A stretch of 45,665 nt of DNA from an uncultured Ruminococcus sp. (GTDB lineage: Bacteria; Bacillota; Clostridia; Monoglobales; Monoglobaceae), in NCBI GenBank assembly GCA_902797885.1, contig CADBUP010000049.1:1-45665 (forward strand). The letters are read 5' to 3'. The notes under the pieces are model-generated. The model searched no databases and had not been told where the DNA came from. It saw only the letters and a list, made by a program, of their open reading frames with translations. The position numbers and the translations under genes are program-made. Positions 35,781 through 43,269 of this stretch are shown here, one piece after another (position 1 is the first letter of the stretch; each line of letters begins with the position of its first letter).

Positions 35781-36335
35781 TTATTGCTGATATAATTCGA
35801 TATCAGAATATGTACAATCTGTACTTGCCTGCATTGTATAAGTGTAATAGTTGCCTGACGTTATACCGTGCAGTCTTCCGCTTATGCTAAACATATTTCC
35901 CGATTGTTCCATACTTACCGAACCCATATATGAAGTTCCGCTTGTTACATTATTAATAGCTATCTCTGCCCAAGTTCCGCCGGGAACTGTCATATTAGCA
36001 GACACATATACTTTATAGCCTCTTGTTCCTGTGAAACGATATGGCAATGTATAAAGTGCATAATTACTTTTTGTAAGTGTATAATCCTTACTGCTTAAAT
36101 CCCAAATAGGCTTAGCCGCTCTTGCTTTCTGTAATAACTCAGCCTGTTTTCTGCCCGGTTCGGTCTTAACCAAAGGTATGGTTCTAATGTCGTTACCGTT
36201 CTCATCCATCTGAACAAAATATATTTCACTATCCGATTCACTTTGATTCTCGGCAGCAAATACACTTACACTCATAATTGATACAGCCATAACAGCCGCA
36301 CAACCCATAGCTATAATTTTCTTAAATTTTTTCAT
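35781..36335 (-). CDS. Secreted hypothetical protein, putative agr output
   Basis: 184 residues. A clear signal peptide (KKFKKIIAMGCAAVMAVSIMSVSVFA, cleavage before AENQ) is followed by a linker and a beta-rich, aromatic and Ser/Thr/Gly-rich domain (about 85-184, for example YRFTGTRGYKVYVSANMTV and SGNYYTYTMQASTDC). No family recognised. It is the first gene after a promoter with the same tandem operator as agrD-agrB, and its mRNA would carry a leader of about 297 nt. Lower GC than the housekeeping genes. It could be a surface adhesin, matrix or bacteriocin-like factor, but nothing in the sequence decides. Confidence 0.75.
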   Translation of the reverse strand: MKKFKKIIAMGCAAVMAVSIMSVSVFAAENQSESDSEIYFVQMDENGNDIRTIPLVKTEPGRKQAELLQKARAAKPIWDLSSKDYTLTKSNYALYTLPYRFTGTRGYKVYVSANMTVPGGTWAEIAINNVTSGTSYMGSVSMEQSGNMFSISGRLHGITSGNYYTYTMQASTDCTYSDIELYQQ

Positions 36336-36632
36336 AAAACATTTCCCTCTTTTCTAAGATTTTTTACAATTTGTTTTCTTTTGCTTTAATTTTTAATGAT
36401 TTATCAGAAACCTCTTGACATTTATGAACTTTTCCTGTATTATTAAGTACGAGATTTCTGTTTTAAATCATTTTTCAAGTTAGCCCCTTGTTATTGATTT
36501 TTGCACGGGTCTCACTTTTTTGATTTTTAAGGTTTTGCCTTAAATCAAATTTTGTCTTTGGTACCTTTTCTGTGTTGGTATCACCTCGCTTTATTATTTT
36601 TATTATAAATACTTCGAGCTCCGGATATTTAC
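36336..36632 (-). ncRNA. Structured 297-nt leader, RNAIII-like position
   Basis: This is the RNA expected from the operator-linked promoter to the secreted-protein ATG. Two hairpins stand out: 36549-36519 (TTTGATTTAAGG against CCTTAAAAATCAAA), and a stem of 18 pairs between 36472-36451 and GAGGTTTCTGATAAATCATT (36414-36395). In the second stem the one imperfect pair is G-U on the minus strand only. Only tiny open frames occur (best: TTG, 11 codons, with AAGGGG before it). It may be a regulatory leader or a separate small RNA. Confidence 0.5.
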
Positions 36633-36638
36633 AGCTAT

Positions 36639-36667
36639 ATTGTATATAATTTTATTGTACTCGTCAA
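36639..36667 (-). promoter_or_regulatory. Sigma-A promoter of the secreted-protein operon (P3-like)
   Basis: TTGACG (36667-36662), a 17-base spacer and TACAAT (36644-36639) on the minus strand. Predicted start about 36632. It lies nine bases downstream of a tandem operator, exactly as at the agrD promoter. Confidence 0.75.
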
Positions 36668-36676
36668 CAAATTTTG

Positions 36677-36708
36677 CACAATTGGTCGAATTACGACACA
36701 TTTGGTCA
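36677..36708 (-). promoter_or_regulatory. Tandem LytTR-type operator 2
   Basis: Minus-strand copies TGACCAAATGTG and CGACCAATTGTG start 20 bp apart (8 bases between them). On the plus strand each reads CACA(A/T)TTGGTC(A/G), which fits the general LytTR half-site pattern AC-N-R-TT-R-R-K. The copies match operator 1 at 37563-37594 in sequence, period and distance to the -35 box. Confidence 0.72.
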
Positions 36709-36724
36709 TTTGTTCCTTAAAATT

Positions 36725-36756
36725 AAAAAAGGTTATCTTACTCGGATAACCTTTTT
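36725..36756 (-). terminator. Terminator overlapping the agrB stop codon
   Basis: AAAAAGGTTATC (36726-36737) pairs with GATAACCTTTTT (36745-36756); the 7-nt loop contains the agrB stop codon. The minus-strand RNA ends in TTTTTTAATT. Confidence 0.85.
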
Positions 36757-37328
36757 CGATTCTGCAAATTGCCTTGCACTGCAAATATTGCAACTATTAT
36801 TATACTTGTTGCAATAATATTGGAAGTATAGTTTAAGTAAACGGCAGTAGAATAGTGTAAAATTAAAAACAATATCATAAATATAGAAATTGTAATTCTG
36901 CTTCTGCGTCTAAACACTACCTTCTCTAAATCATCAAGAGGTTTTTTCTCTGCCTCAACAGGACATATTGCAAACATTACCCCTGAACATATACAAACCA
37001 TTATTGTAATTGATGTTTGTCCAAACAAATTACAGCGTATTAACAATAAGGCAATAATATATGTTACTATTGATGTAATGTAGCATTGTCTTGCATTTTT
37101 GGCGTGACTTCCGCCCACATACTTTCTAAGTGACTTATATCCTGCGATAAACAGAATAATTTGCGGAAGCATATGCATTAACGCACCGACTATTATGGCA
37201 GATGCAACATTTATAGTTAGTGTTAAAAATGCATTTAACCCATAAATGACTTCTTCTCGATTTTGTAAAGCAACTATATTCCTGTCTACAGCCGCGCAAA
37301 CCAATTTTGTCGAAATACTGTTAAACAT
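36738..37328 (-). CDS. agrB: AgrB-type autoinducer-peptide protease and cyclase
   Basis: A 196-residue membrane endopeptidase that cuts the C-terminal tail off AgrD and closes the thiolactone ring. The catalytic pair is His75 and Cys82 in YVGGSHAKNARQCYITS, seven residues apart as in the staphylococcal enzyme. Several hydrophobic helices span the rest. Its ATG lies two bases after the agrD stop; the nearest AGGAGG is about 24 nt away inside agrD, so it probably relies on translational coupling. Transcribed from the operator-linked agrD promoter and ended by a hairpin overlapping its own stop codon. Confidence 0.93.
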   Translation of the reverse strand: MFNSISTKLVCAAVDRNIVALQNREEVIYGLNAFLTLTINVASAIIVGALMHMLPQIILFIAGYKSLRKYVGGSHAKNARQCYITSIVTYIIALLLIRCNLFGQTSITIMVCICSGVMFAICPVEAEKKPLDDLEKVVFRRRSRITISIFMILFLILHYSTAVYLNYTSNIIATSIIIVAIFAVQGNLQNRKRLSE

Positions 37329-37330
37329 TT

Positions 37331-37486
37331 TTAAAATTTACGGTATTTCTTTCCTCCTTCGGGCATTTCATCCTGTCCGTTAATCCAGCAGCCTGTTGAA
37401 TTAATTATGCCGCTGAGCATAAATGCAGCACAAACAGGAATCGCACCCAAACATAATGCATAGATTTTTTGCAGTTTCTTTTTCAT
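37331..37486 (-). CDS. agrD: AgrD autoinducing-peptide precursor
   Basis: A 51-codon gene with AAGGAG 8 nt before its ATG. The N-terminal part MKKKLQKIYALCLGAIPVCA is a basic amphipathic/hydrophobic membrane-targeting leader. The core NSTGCWINGQDEMPEGG holds the ring cysteine (Cys33) followed by Trp-Ile-Asn-Gly. The tail EMPEGGKKYRKF is charged and has the Glu-x-Pro-Glu type motif AgrB recognises. Predicted signal: a thiolactone from Cys33 with a 4- or 5-residue ring (CWIN or CWING) and a short tail such as NSTG. The family and its position beside agrB make this secure; the exact ends of the peptide are inference. Confidence 0.88.
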   Translation of the reverse strand: MKKKLQKIYALCLGAIPVCAAFMLSGIINSTGCWINGQDEMPEGGKKYRKF

Positions 37487-37524
37487 TTTTAAAACTCCTT
37501 TATTAATATATTTTTGATACTTGA

Positions 37525-37553
37525 ATCATAATTGGAATTTTTAAAAAAGTCAA
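37525..37553 (-). promoter_or_regulatory. Sigma-A promoter of agrD-agrB (P2-like)
   Basis: TTGACT (37553-37548), a 17-base spacer and TATGAT (37530-37525) on the minus strand. Predicted start about 37518, leaving a leader of about 32 nt. It allows agrDB to be transcribed independently of agrA-agrC. Confidence 0.82.
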
Positions 37554-37562
37554 TACATTATG

Positions 37563-37594
37563 CACGATTGGTCAAAATAAGACACGATTGGTCA
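37563..37594 (-). promoter_or_regulatory. Tandem LytTR-type operator 1
   Basis: Two identical 12-bp copies of TGACCAATCGTG (minus strand) start 20 bp apart; on the plus strand they are CACGATTGGTCA at 37563-37574 and 37583-37594. Nine bases separate the nearer copy from the -35 box of the agrD promoter. The outer copy overlaps the agrC stop codon. The likely ligand is the LytTR regulator encoded at 38899-39630, which would close a positive feedback loop. Confidence 0.78.
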
Positions 37595-38902
37595 TTTTTT
37601 CTTGATTTTATCATAGTAAGCAATCATTGCCGTTGTTTTAAAAATCTTTGTCTCCTCATTATATTCCCATCTTAATTGTCCGTCATAATTACTCAACGCT
37701 TTTTTTATACTTTCCATTCCTATTCCGTGCATTAAGTAATCTTTTTTTAAAGTTTTTAATATGCCGTCTTTCTCATTAGGCTTATTATCCGAACTGTTTT
37801 CAACTTTAAAAACAACATATGCACCGTTAACCTGATACACATTCAGGAATATTTTTTTAACCTTTGATTCGGCACAACCCTCAATGGCATTATCCAAAAG
37901 GTTAGCGAATATTGACACCGTATCGATTTCAGACAAAAACGATAAATCAATTGCCTGAATATAAACTTGAAAGTCTATGTTTTTACTGTTACATTCTCTG
38001 TATTTTTGCGACAATACTATGTTCAGCGCCCTGTTATTTGTATGCTCTATCAACATAAATTCCTTATTTTTATTTTCCAATGACTTAATAAATGACCTTG
38101 CCTCTTCACGGTCCTCATTCAGCATACCCTCTATATTATTGCAATATTTATTAAAGTCGTGTACCATTGTTCGCAAATCATTATACTTGGACTTAATCAG
38201 CTCATAACTCTTTTTGTCTATTTCTTTTTTATAGTCCAGCTTTTGAAGATGCTGGATTTCCTCGTTCTTTTCAACTATGCGGTCACATACCATATATACT
38301 ATAAAGCTTGATACTGTTAAAAGTATACCTATTAACAGAAATACGGTTCTCATAAAATCGTCAAACAAAAAACATACTCTGTTAAAAAAGCTGAAATATA
38401 TGCACGCTGTCAAAGGCATTAAAAGAACCCACAGCATTTCCTTTGTCTGATTGTTTCGCACTTTTGCTACTGTACAAAATCTTAAAACAAACACTCCCGC
38501 AGAGTATACAATTTTTGATACAACAGCAAAAACTATATTTTGTACAACGGTAATGTTGCTGTGAAAGTCACTATTAATCTCTTTTTTAAACAGCAATGAT
38601 ATTAACAGTTCACCAAACATCATCAATACCATAAGAATAATTGTTTTTAAAATCAGACTTTTGGTATTATCTTTAAACCCTATACGCAAAACACAAAATG
38701 TAACAATGAAAAAATCTGTAATATTTATTATCGGATTTTCAAATAAACACAACACTCCGTATATAAAATACCCCAAAATAATTATTAAATTGCTTTGTAA
38801 TTTTGAATGTTTCGGCTCCAATACCACATTAGAAAAATAAATTAACACAAAACACTCCATTATAACGGATATTGTTATTAATAAAAGATTTAATACATTC
38901 AT
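37592..38902 (-). CDS. agrC: AgrC-type sensor histidine kinase
   Basis: 436 residues. The N-terminal sensor (about 1-210) has six or so transmembrane helices and no other recognisable domain, as in peptide-sensing kinases. A coiled linker follows (about 211-240). The DHp helix has phosphoacceptor candidate His248 in RTMVHDFNKYCNNIEGML. The GHKL ATPase has the N box around Asn338 (FANLLDNAIEGC) and a G box in HGIGMESIKKAL. Its start overlaps the agrA stop by 4 bases. It should sense the AgrD-derived peptide and phosphorylate the LytTR regulator. Confidence 0.93.
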   Translation of the reverse strand: MNVLNLLLITISVIMECFVLIYFSNVVLEPKHSKLQSNLIIILGYFIYGVLCLFENPIINITDFFIVTFCVLRIGFKDNTKSLILKTIILMVLMMFGELLISLLFKKEINSDFHSNITVVQNIVFAVVSKIVYSAGVFVLRFCTVAKVRNNQTKEMLWVLLMPLTACIYFSFFNRVCFLFDDFMRTVFLLIGILLTVSSFIVYMVCDRIVEKNEEIQHLQKLDYKKEIDKKSYELIKSKYNDLRTMVHDFNKYCNNIEGMLNEDREEARSFIKSLENKNKEFMLIEHTNNRALNIVLSQKYRECNSKNIDFQVYIQAIDLSFLSEIDTVSIFANLLDNAIEGCAESKVKKIFLNVYQVNGAYVVFKVENSSDNKPNEKDGILKTLKKDYLMHGIGMESIKKALSNYDGQLRWEYNEETKIFKTTAMIAYYDKIKKK

Positions 38903-39630
38903 CTTAAGTTACCTGCCATTTTAAAAAATTTCTCATCAAATTCCTTATACCTTCGCCTTGTCATCAATGCTTCGTACCGTCTGCCCGCATATGCAACCGA
39001 AACGCTGTTTTTATCGTATCCGACCACATATTTAAGATTAACAAAAAAACTTTGATGAGACTGACAGAAGTAATTAACCTCTTTCTCTATTTTTGATTTA
39101 ACATCAGAAAAAATTTCCTCAACCTCAAATTCTCCGTATTTTGACGAAAGCACACTTGTATGCCGCCTTGATGTAGCTATGTACATAATACTTGATATTT
39201 CAATATCTATCTTTTGTTTGCTGCCAAGCTTTGTTAAGGTCAGCTTTTTCTCGCTTACCTCAATACGCTCAATAACACTGTCAACGCCCATACTTAGTCT
39301 GTTTTTGTCAACCGGCTTTGTCAAATACCTTATTGCATTTACATCAAATGCATCATCAAGGTAAATCGGATAATTGGTAATAAAAATTATAAAACAATTA
39401 TCATTCTTTTGTTTTATAACCTTTGCAAGGTCTATTCCGTTAATGCCATCCATTTCAATATCCAATACAACCAAGTCATAATTTACATTCTGCTTCGACA
39501 GTTCAACAGAAGAAGTGTATTTGTCAATTTCGCATATTAACTGCTTTTCGTTGCATATCTCTTCTAAAAGCTTAACTTCTTCATTTAATACTTTAATTTC
39601 ATCATCGCAAATTGCTATTTTTACGTTCAT
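38899..39630 (-). CDS. agrA: AgrA-type LytTR response regulator
   Basis: 243 residues. The receiver domain (about 1-125) has the acidic pocket CDDE (8-11), phosphoacceptor Asp57 in VVLDIEM, and the conserved Thr and Lys in FITNYP and LTKPVD. The C-terminal LytTR DNA-binding domain (about 140-243) includes YFCQSHQSFFVNLKYVVGYD. LytTR regulators bind tandem direct repeats about 20-22 bp apart, matching the two operators in this window. Ribosome binding site AGAAGGTG lies upstream of the ATG. No promoter is visible in the 39-base gap before it, so it is probably co-transcribed with the 39670-40155 gene. Confidence 0.94.
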   Translation of the reverse strand: MNVKIAICDDEIKVLNEEVKLLEEICNEKQLICEIDKYTSSVELSKQNVNYDLVVLDIEMDGINGIDLAKVIKQKNDNCFIIFITNYPIYLDDAFDVNAIRYLTKPVDKNRLSMGVDSVIERIEVSEKKLTLTKLGSKQKIDIEISSIMYIATSRRHTSVLSSKYGEFEVEEIFSDVKSKIEKEVNYFCQSHQSFFVNLKYVVGYDKNSVSVAYAGRRYEALMTRRRYKEFDEKFFKMAGNLR

Positions 39631-39669
39631 ATTAACACCTTCTTTTGTGTTGCCACTATTTTTGTTTAA

Positions 39670-40155
39670 TTAATACCACTTCTGCTCTAACGCTTCGATG
39701 CGCGACAAATACTCTATCAGGCGCATAGTATTGTTTTCATAATCATACTCGCTTACGCCTCTTTTAATTGTCAAGTCCAAAAACAGCTTATTGCAGTTAC
39801 AATGAATGTAATCTATATGCTTTTCAAGTACAACATAGATAGAGTTATGGTTATGCCCCTCAACTCTCAGCGAAATATGCGGATAATTGTAATATTCCGC
39901 GCCTTTGCCTTCGCGCGGTATTTCATAGGCAACAAATTGCAGCTTATCCAACGATAAGTCCGGTTTATTTTCTCTTAGATAATGACCGATTGATACTTTC
40001 ATCATTCTTCGGGTTATCTCGCTTATCAAATCAAAATCGATTTTTACGGCTGACATATTCTCTTCCAAAAAGCTGCACATCTCGGTAAACGTCATCTTAT
40101 TGCCCGGATTAACCAACGGTTTATAAAGCTTAATCAATCTTGCGATGTTATCCAT
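39670..40155 (-). CDS. Hypothetical protein upstream of agrA
   Basis: 161 residues, soluble, no signal peptide or membrane helix. The N-terminal half is helical (MTFTEMCSFLEENMSAVKIDFDLISEITRRMMKVSI), the middle has beta-like segments (FVAYEIPREG, YPHISLRVEGHNHNSIYVVLEKHIDYIHCNC) and the C-terminus is a helix (NNTMRLIEYLSRIEALEQKWY). No family recognised. It has a good GAGGAG ribosome binding site, lies 26 bases after metH and 39 bases before agrA, and shares the AT-rich composition of the agr genes. It may be an accessory agr protein or cargo acquired with it. Confidence 0.65.
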   Translation of the reverse strand: MDNIARLIKLYKPLVNPGNKMTFTEMCSFLEENMSAVKIDFDLISEITRRMMKVSIGHYLRENKPDLSLDKLQFVAYEIPREGKGAEYYNYPHISLRVEGHNHNSIYVVLEKHIDYIHCNCNKLFLDLTIKRGVSEYDYENNTMRLIEYLSRIEALEQKWY

Positions 40156-40181
40156 AATTTACTCCTCAATATAACGGAATC

Positions 40182-42599
40182 TTATTTTTCCGCGGCATCG
40201 TTTATCTCCTCGGCATAGCGAACTGTTTCCATCGCGTCGCGGCAATATTTGTCCGCGCCGATGCTGTCGGCATATTCCTGGGTCATAACCGCTCCGCCGA
40301 CAGCAACCTTGCACCACGGGGCGGAGACACGAAGCTGTTTTATCGTTTCCTCCATAGCCGGCACGGTGGTGGTCATAAGTGCACTCAGCCCGGCGAGCGG
40401 CGCATTGTTTTCGACAACCGCTTTAACAACCGTCTCGGGCGGAACGTCCTTTCCTAAATCGATAACCTGAAAGCCATAGTTTTCAAGAAGAAGCTTAACG
40501 ATATTCTTTCCTATATCGTGAATATCGCCGTGAACCGTTGCGATAACAAACTTACACTTAACCGTCATACTTCCCTTTTGGTTCAGCATATGCGACTTTA
40601 TTATTTCAAACGAGCTTTTCGCCGCTTCGGCGCTCATCAAAAGCTGAGGGAGGTACACCGTCTTTTTCTCAAAGCCTATTCCCACCTTATCGAGTGCGGG
40701 AATTATATCCTGTTTCACTATTTCAAGCGGCTCTGTTGTTTCAAGAAGGCTTTTAGTCAACTCCGCCGCCTTTGTCTTTAAGCCCTGAGCAACCGCCTTC
40801 TGAAGCTCTGACGCGTATTCCGCCGAGCTTGCGTTTTGCGGCATGCTTTTAGCCGTCACCGAGACAGTTTCTTGTCTGTTTGACATAAAACTTATATAAT
40901 CAGCGAAGTTCTCATCCATCCCCTTTAATGCGCGATACGAATAATAGGTTTTCATCATATCGTCCGAATACGGGTTCATTATTGCCGCCGACAATCCGTT
41001 TTCAAGCGCAAGAGAGAAGAATTCGCCGTTTATCGCACCTCTTGACGGAAGTCCGAACGAAACGTTTGAAACGCCGAGCGAGGTATAACATCCGAGGCGG
41101 TCTCTTATGATTCTGAGTGTCTCAAGCGTGGCGAGTGCCGCGGTCGGGTCGGCGCTTACCGCCATAGCAAGTGTGTCGAAAATGATGTTTTTCTTTGAAA
41201 TTCCGTACTCTGCGGCGGTGCCTAAAATCTTTTCGGCGATTTTAACACGCCCCTCCGCGGTCTCGGGGATTCCGTCATCATCAAGGGTCAGAGCAACAAC
41301 CACGCCGCCGTACTTTTTAACCAGCGGAAATATCTCGCGCATAACCTCTGCCTTTCCGCTGACCGAATTAATCATTGCCTTTCCGTTATAACGTCTGAGC
41401 GCCGCCTCCATAGCGCCGACATCAGTCGTATCTATCTGAAGCGGCAGGTCAATAACCGCCTGAAGCTCACACACGGCGGTTTTAAGCATCTCCTTTTCGT
41501 CGATTTCGGGAAGCCCGACATTCACGTCAAGAACGTGTACTCCCTTCTCCTGCTGGCTGATTCCCTCCTGTAGGATATATCCGATGTCATTCTCTTTAAG
41601 CGCCTGTTTAAACCGTTTCTTTCCTGTCGGGTTAATTCTCTCTCCGATAAGAACAGGTGACCCACCGAACTCAACCGTGTGCGTATACGATGACACACAC
41701 ATTATATTCTTTTCGGTAACCGGCACGGGTTTTATTCCGCTTGCCCTTTCGGTAAGGGTGCGGATGTACTCAGGCGTAGTTCCGCAGCAGCCTCCGGCAA
41801 CTCTCACCCCGTCCGCAATCTGACCCGCCACATCCTCGGCGAACTCATCCGGAAGAACATCGTAGACCGTCCTTCCGTCCACGCTTTTCGGAAGTCCGGC
41901 ATTGGGCTTTAGCAATATAGGCACAGACGAGCATTTAAGAAGTCTTTTAACAACCCCCGAAAGCTGTTTCGGGCCGAGAGAACAGTTCACACCGATTGCA
42001 TCTGCACCCATTCCCTCAAGCATAGCTGACATCGCCTCGGGTGAAGCCCCGGTCATAAGCTTTTCGTCCTCACCGTAGGCGTTCGATACGAACACCGGAA
42101 GGTCACAGTTTTCCTTTGCCGCAAGAAGCGCCGCCTTTGTCTCATAGCTGTCGTTCATCGTCTCGATTAGAATTAGGTCAACACCGCATTTCGCACCGAT
42201 TTGAACTGTTTTTGAAAAAACCTTTACCGCGTCCTCAAAGTCAAAATCTCCGTATGGTTTAAGAAGCCTTCCCGTGGGACCTATATCAAGAGCGATAAAC
42301 TTAGGCTGTTTGCCCGCTGCCGAAGCACGCGCAGCATTTGCGTTCTCTACTGCGGCGGATATGATTTTTTTAAGCTCTTCCTCAGGAAATTTCAAAAGAT
42401 TTGCCCCGAAGGTATTTGTGCAGACAACATGGCTCCCCGCGTCGAAATAGCTTCTGTGTATTTTTTGTATTATATCGCTGTGTGAAAAATTCCAATACTC
42501 GGGGTATTCGCCCGGGTTTAGTCCCTCGCTTTGAAGAAGGGTTCCCATTCCGCCGTCCAAAAAAACAATATTATCCTTTAAATAGCTTAAAATATTCAT
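40182..42599 (-). CDS. metH: Cobalamin-dependent methionine synthase without reactivation domain
   Basis: Transfers a methyl group from methyltetrahydrofolate to homocysteine through cobalamin. Domains in 805 residues: homocysteine-binding barrel with zinc cysteines Cys206, Cys271 and Cys272 (GVNCSLGP, GGCCGTTP), the pterin-binding barrel (from about 310, GGSPVLIGERINPTGKKRF), the cobalamin cap (about 590-670) and the Rossmann cobalamin domain with D692-x-H694-x-x-G697 (VHGDIHDIGKN). It ends there; the SAM-binding activation domain of the E. coli enzyme (about 1200 residues) is missing and is encoded by the adjacent upstream gene. It follows that gene by two bases. Confidence 0.95.
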   Translation of the reverse strand: MNILSYLKDNIVFLDGGMGTLLQSEGLNPGEYPEYWNFSHSDIIQKIHRSYFDAGSHVVCTNTFGANLLKFPEEELKKIISAAVENANAARASAAGKQPKFIALDIGPTGRLLKPYGDFDFEDAVKVFSKTVQIGAKCGVDLILIETMNDSYETKAALLAAKENCDLPVFVSNAYGEDEKLMTGASPEAMSAMLEGMGADAIGVNCSLGPKQLSGVVKRLLKCSSVPILLKPNAGLPKSVDGRTVYDVLPDEFAEDVAGQIADGVRVAGGCCGTTPEYIRTLTERASGIKPVPVTEKNIMCVSSYTHTVEFGGSPVLIGERINPTGKKRFKQALKENDIGYILQEGISQQEKGVHVLDVNVGLPEIDEKEMLKTAVCELQAVIDLPLQIDTTDVGAMEAALRRYNGKAMINSVSGKAEVMREIFPLVKKYGGVVVALTLDDDGIPETAEGRVKIAEKILGTAAEYGISKKNIIFDTLAMAVSADPTAALATLETLRIIRDRLGCYTSLGVSNVSFGLPSRGAINGEFFSLALENGLSAAIMNPYSDDMMKTYYSYRALKGMDENFADYISFMSNRQETVSVTAKSMPQNASSAEYASELQKAVAQGLKTKAAELTKSLLETTEPLEIVKQDIIPALDKVGIGFEKKTVYLPQLLMSAEAAKSSFEIIKSHMLNQKGSMTVKCKFVIATVHGDIHDIGKNIVKLLLENYGFQVIDLGKDVPPETVVKAVVENNAPLAGLSALMTTTVPAMEETIKQLRVSAPWCKVAVGGAVMTQEYADSIGADKYCRDAMETVRYAEEINDAAEK

Positions 42600-42601
42600 A
42601 C

Positions 42602-43264
42602 TTATTCTCCCCTGAATTCACAATCTGTTTTGCTGCAGCCGGAGCAATGCTCTGCACAATTTTCTCTCGGTTTATCCGAGATACCTATTATTGCGGTTAC
42701 CGACTTTGATGGCGACATAATTAAACTGTCGTTTAGGGTCAGCCCAATCTTTCGCTGGCAATCCAGAACCTTAAATATCTCACGCTGTGCCGAAAGCTCA
42801 AAGTCACCGTAACCGGCGCTGAACCGCGGCCTTGTATATAAATTTTCAGCAGCGGCACGTGACCTGACCTCATCATTAAACATATCACAGAGGCTCTCTA
42901 TTCTTTCCGCTCCTATCGCCTGAAAGGCAACAGACTTCACAGGCGAAATCACCCCGTATCTGGCTATCAGCCTGTCTATCTCAAGTCCCACCGTCGCCGC
43001 AAAGAGCACGATTTTTTCACATCCGAAAAGGTTCATTTTAAGTCCCCTGCTGTTTGTTTGCATGAACGATAAATCGACCCCGTCCTCAGTCGGATGAATC
43101 GAAAACTCAGTATAACACACCTTATATGTTAGCTTGTCCGAAAGCTCGGTTATACACTCATTAACCAATCCGCTAATCGAGTCGTCAGCCTTGCGACATC
43201 CCATATACCGAAGAATTTCTTTTATATTATATTTAGGTTCGGGATATAATTTTAAATATACCAC
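42602..43264 (-). CDS. Stand-alone MetH activation (SAM-binding) domain protein
   Basis: 220 residues related to the C-terminal activation domain of methionine synthase, recognisable by FSAGYGDFELSAQREIFKVLDCQRKIGLTLNDSLIMSPSKSVTAIIGIS. Role: SAM-dependent reductive methylation of inactive cob(II)alamin on MetH, here supplied in trans. The C-terminus carries a cluster of cysteines (CAEHCSGCSKTDCEF) that could bind a metal or Fe-S centre, an addition to the plain domain. The start is a GTG at 43264, five bases after the metF stop, which fits coupled translation. Placed between metF and metH. Confidence 0.85.
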   Translation of the reverse strand: MVYLKLYPEPKYNIKEILRYMGCRKADDSISGLVNECITELSDKLTYKVCYTEFSIHPTEDGVDLSFMQTNSRGLKMNLFGCEKIVLFAATVGLEIDRLIARYGVISPVKSVAFQAIGAERIESLCDMFNDEVRSRAAAENLYTRPRFSAGYGDFELSAQREIFKVLDCQRKIGLTLNDSLIMSPSKSVTAIIGISDKPRENCAEHCSGCSKTDCEFRGE

Positions 43265-43269
43265 TTATG

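Noticed and set aside
36400-36600. Short peptide inside the agr-linked leader, by analogy with delta-haemolysin in RNAIII
   Set aside because: The best frame is 11 codons from TTG and is polar (MKNDLKQKSRT), not an amphipathic toxin.
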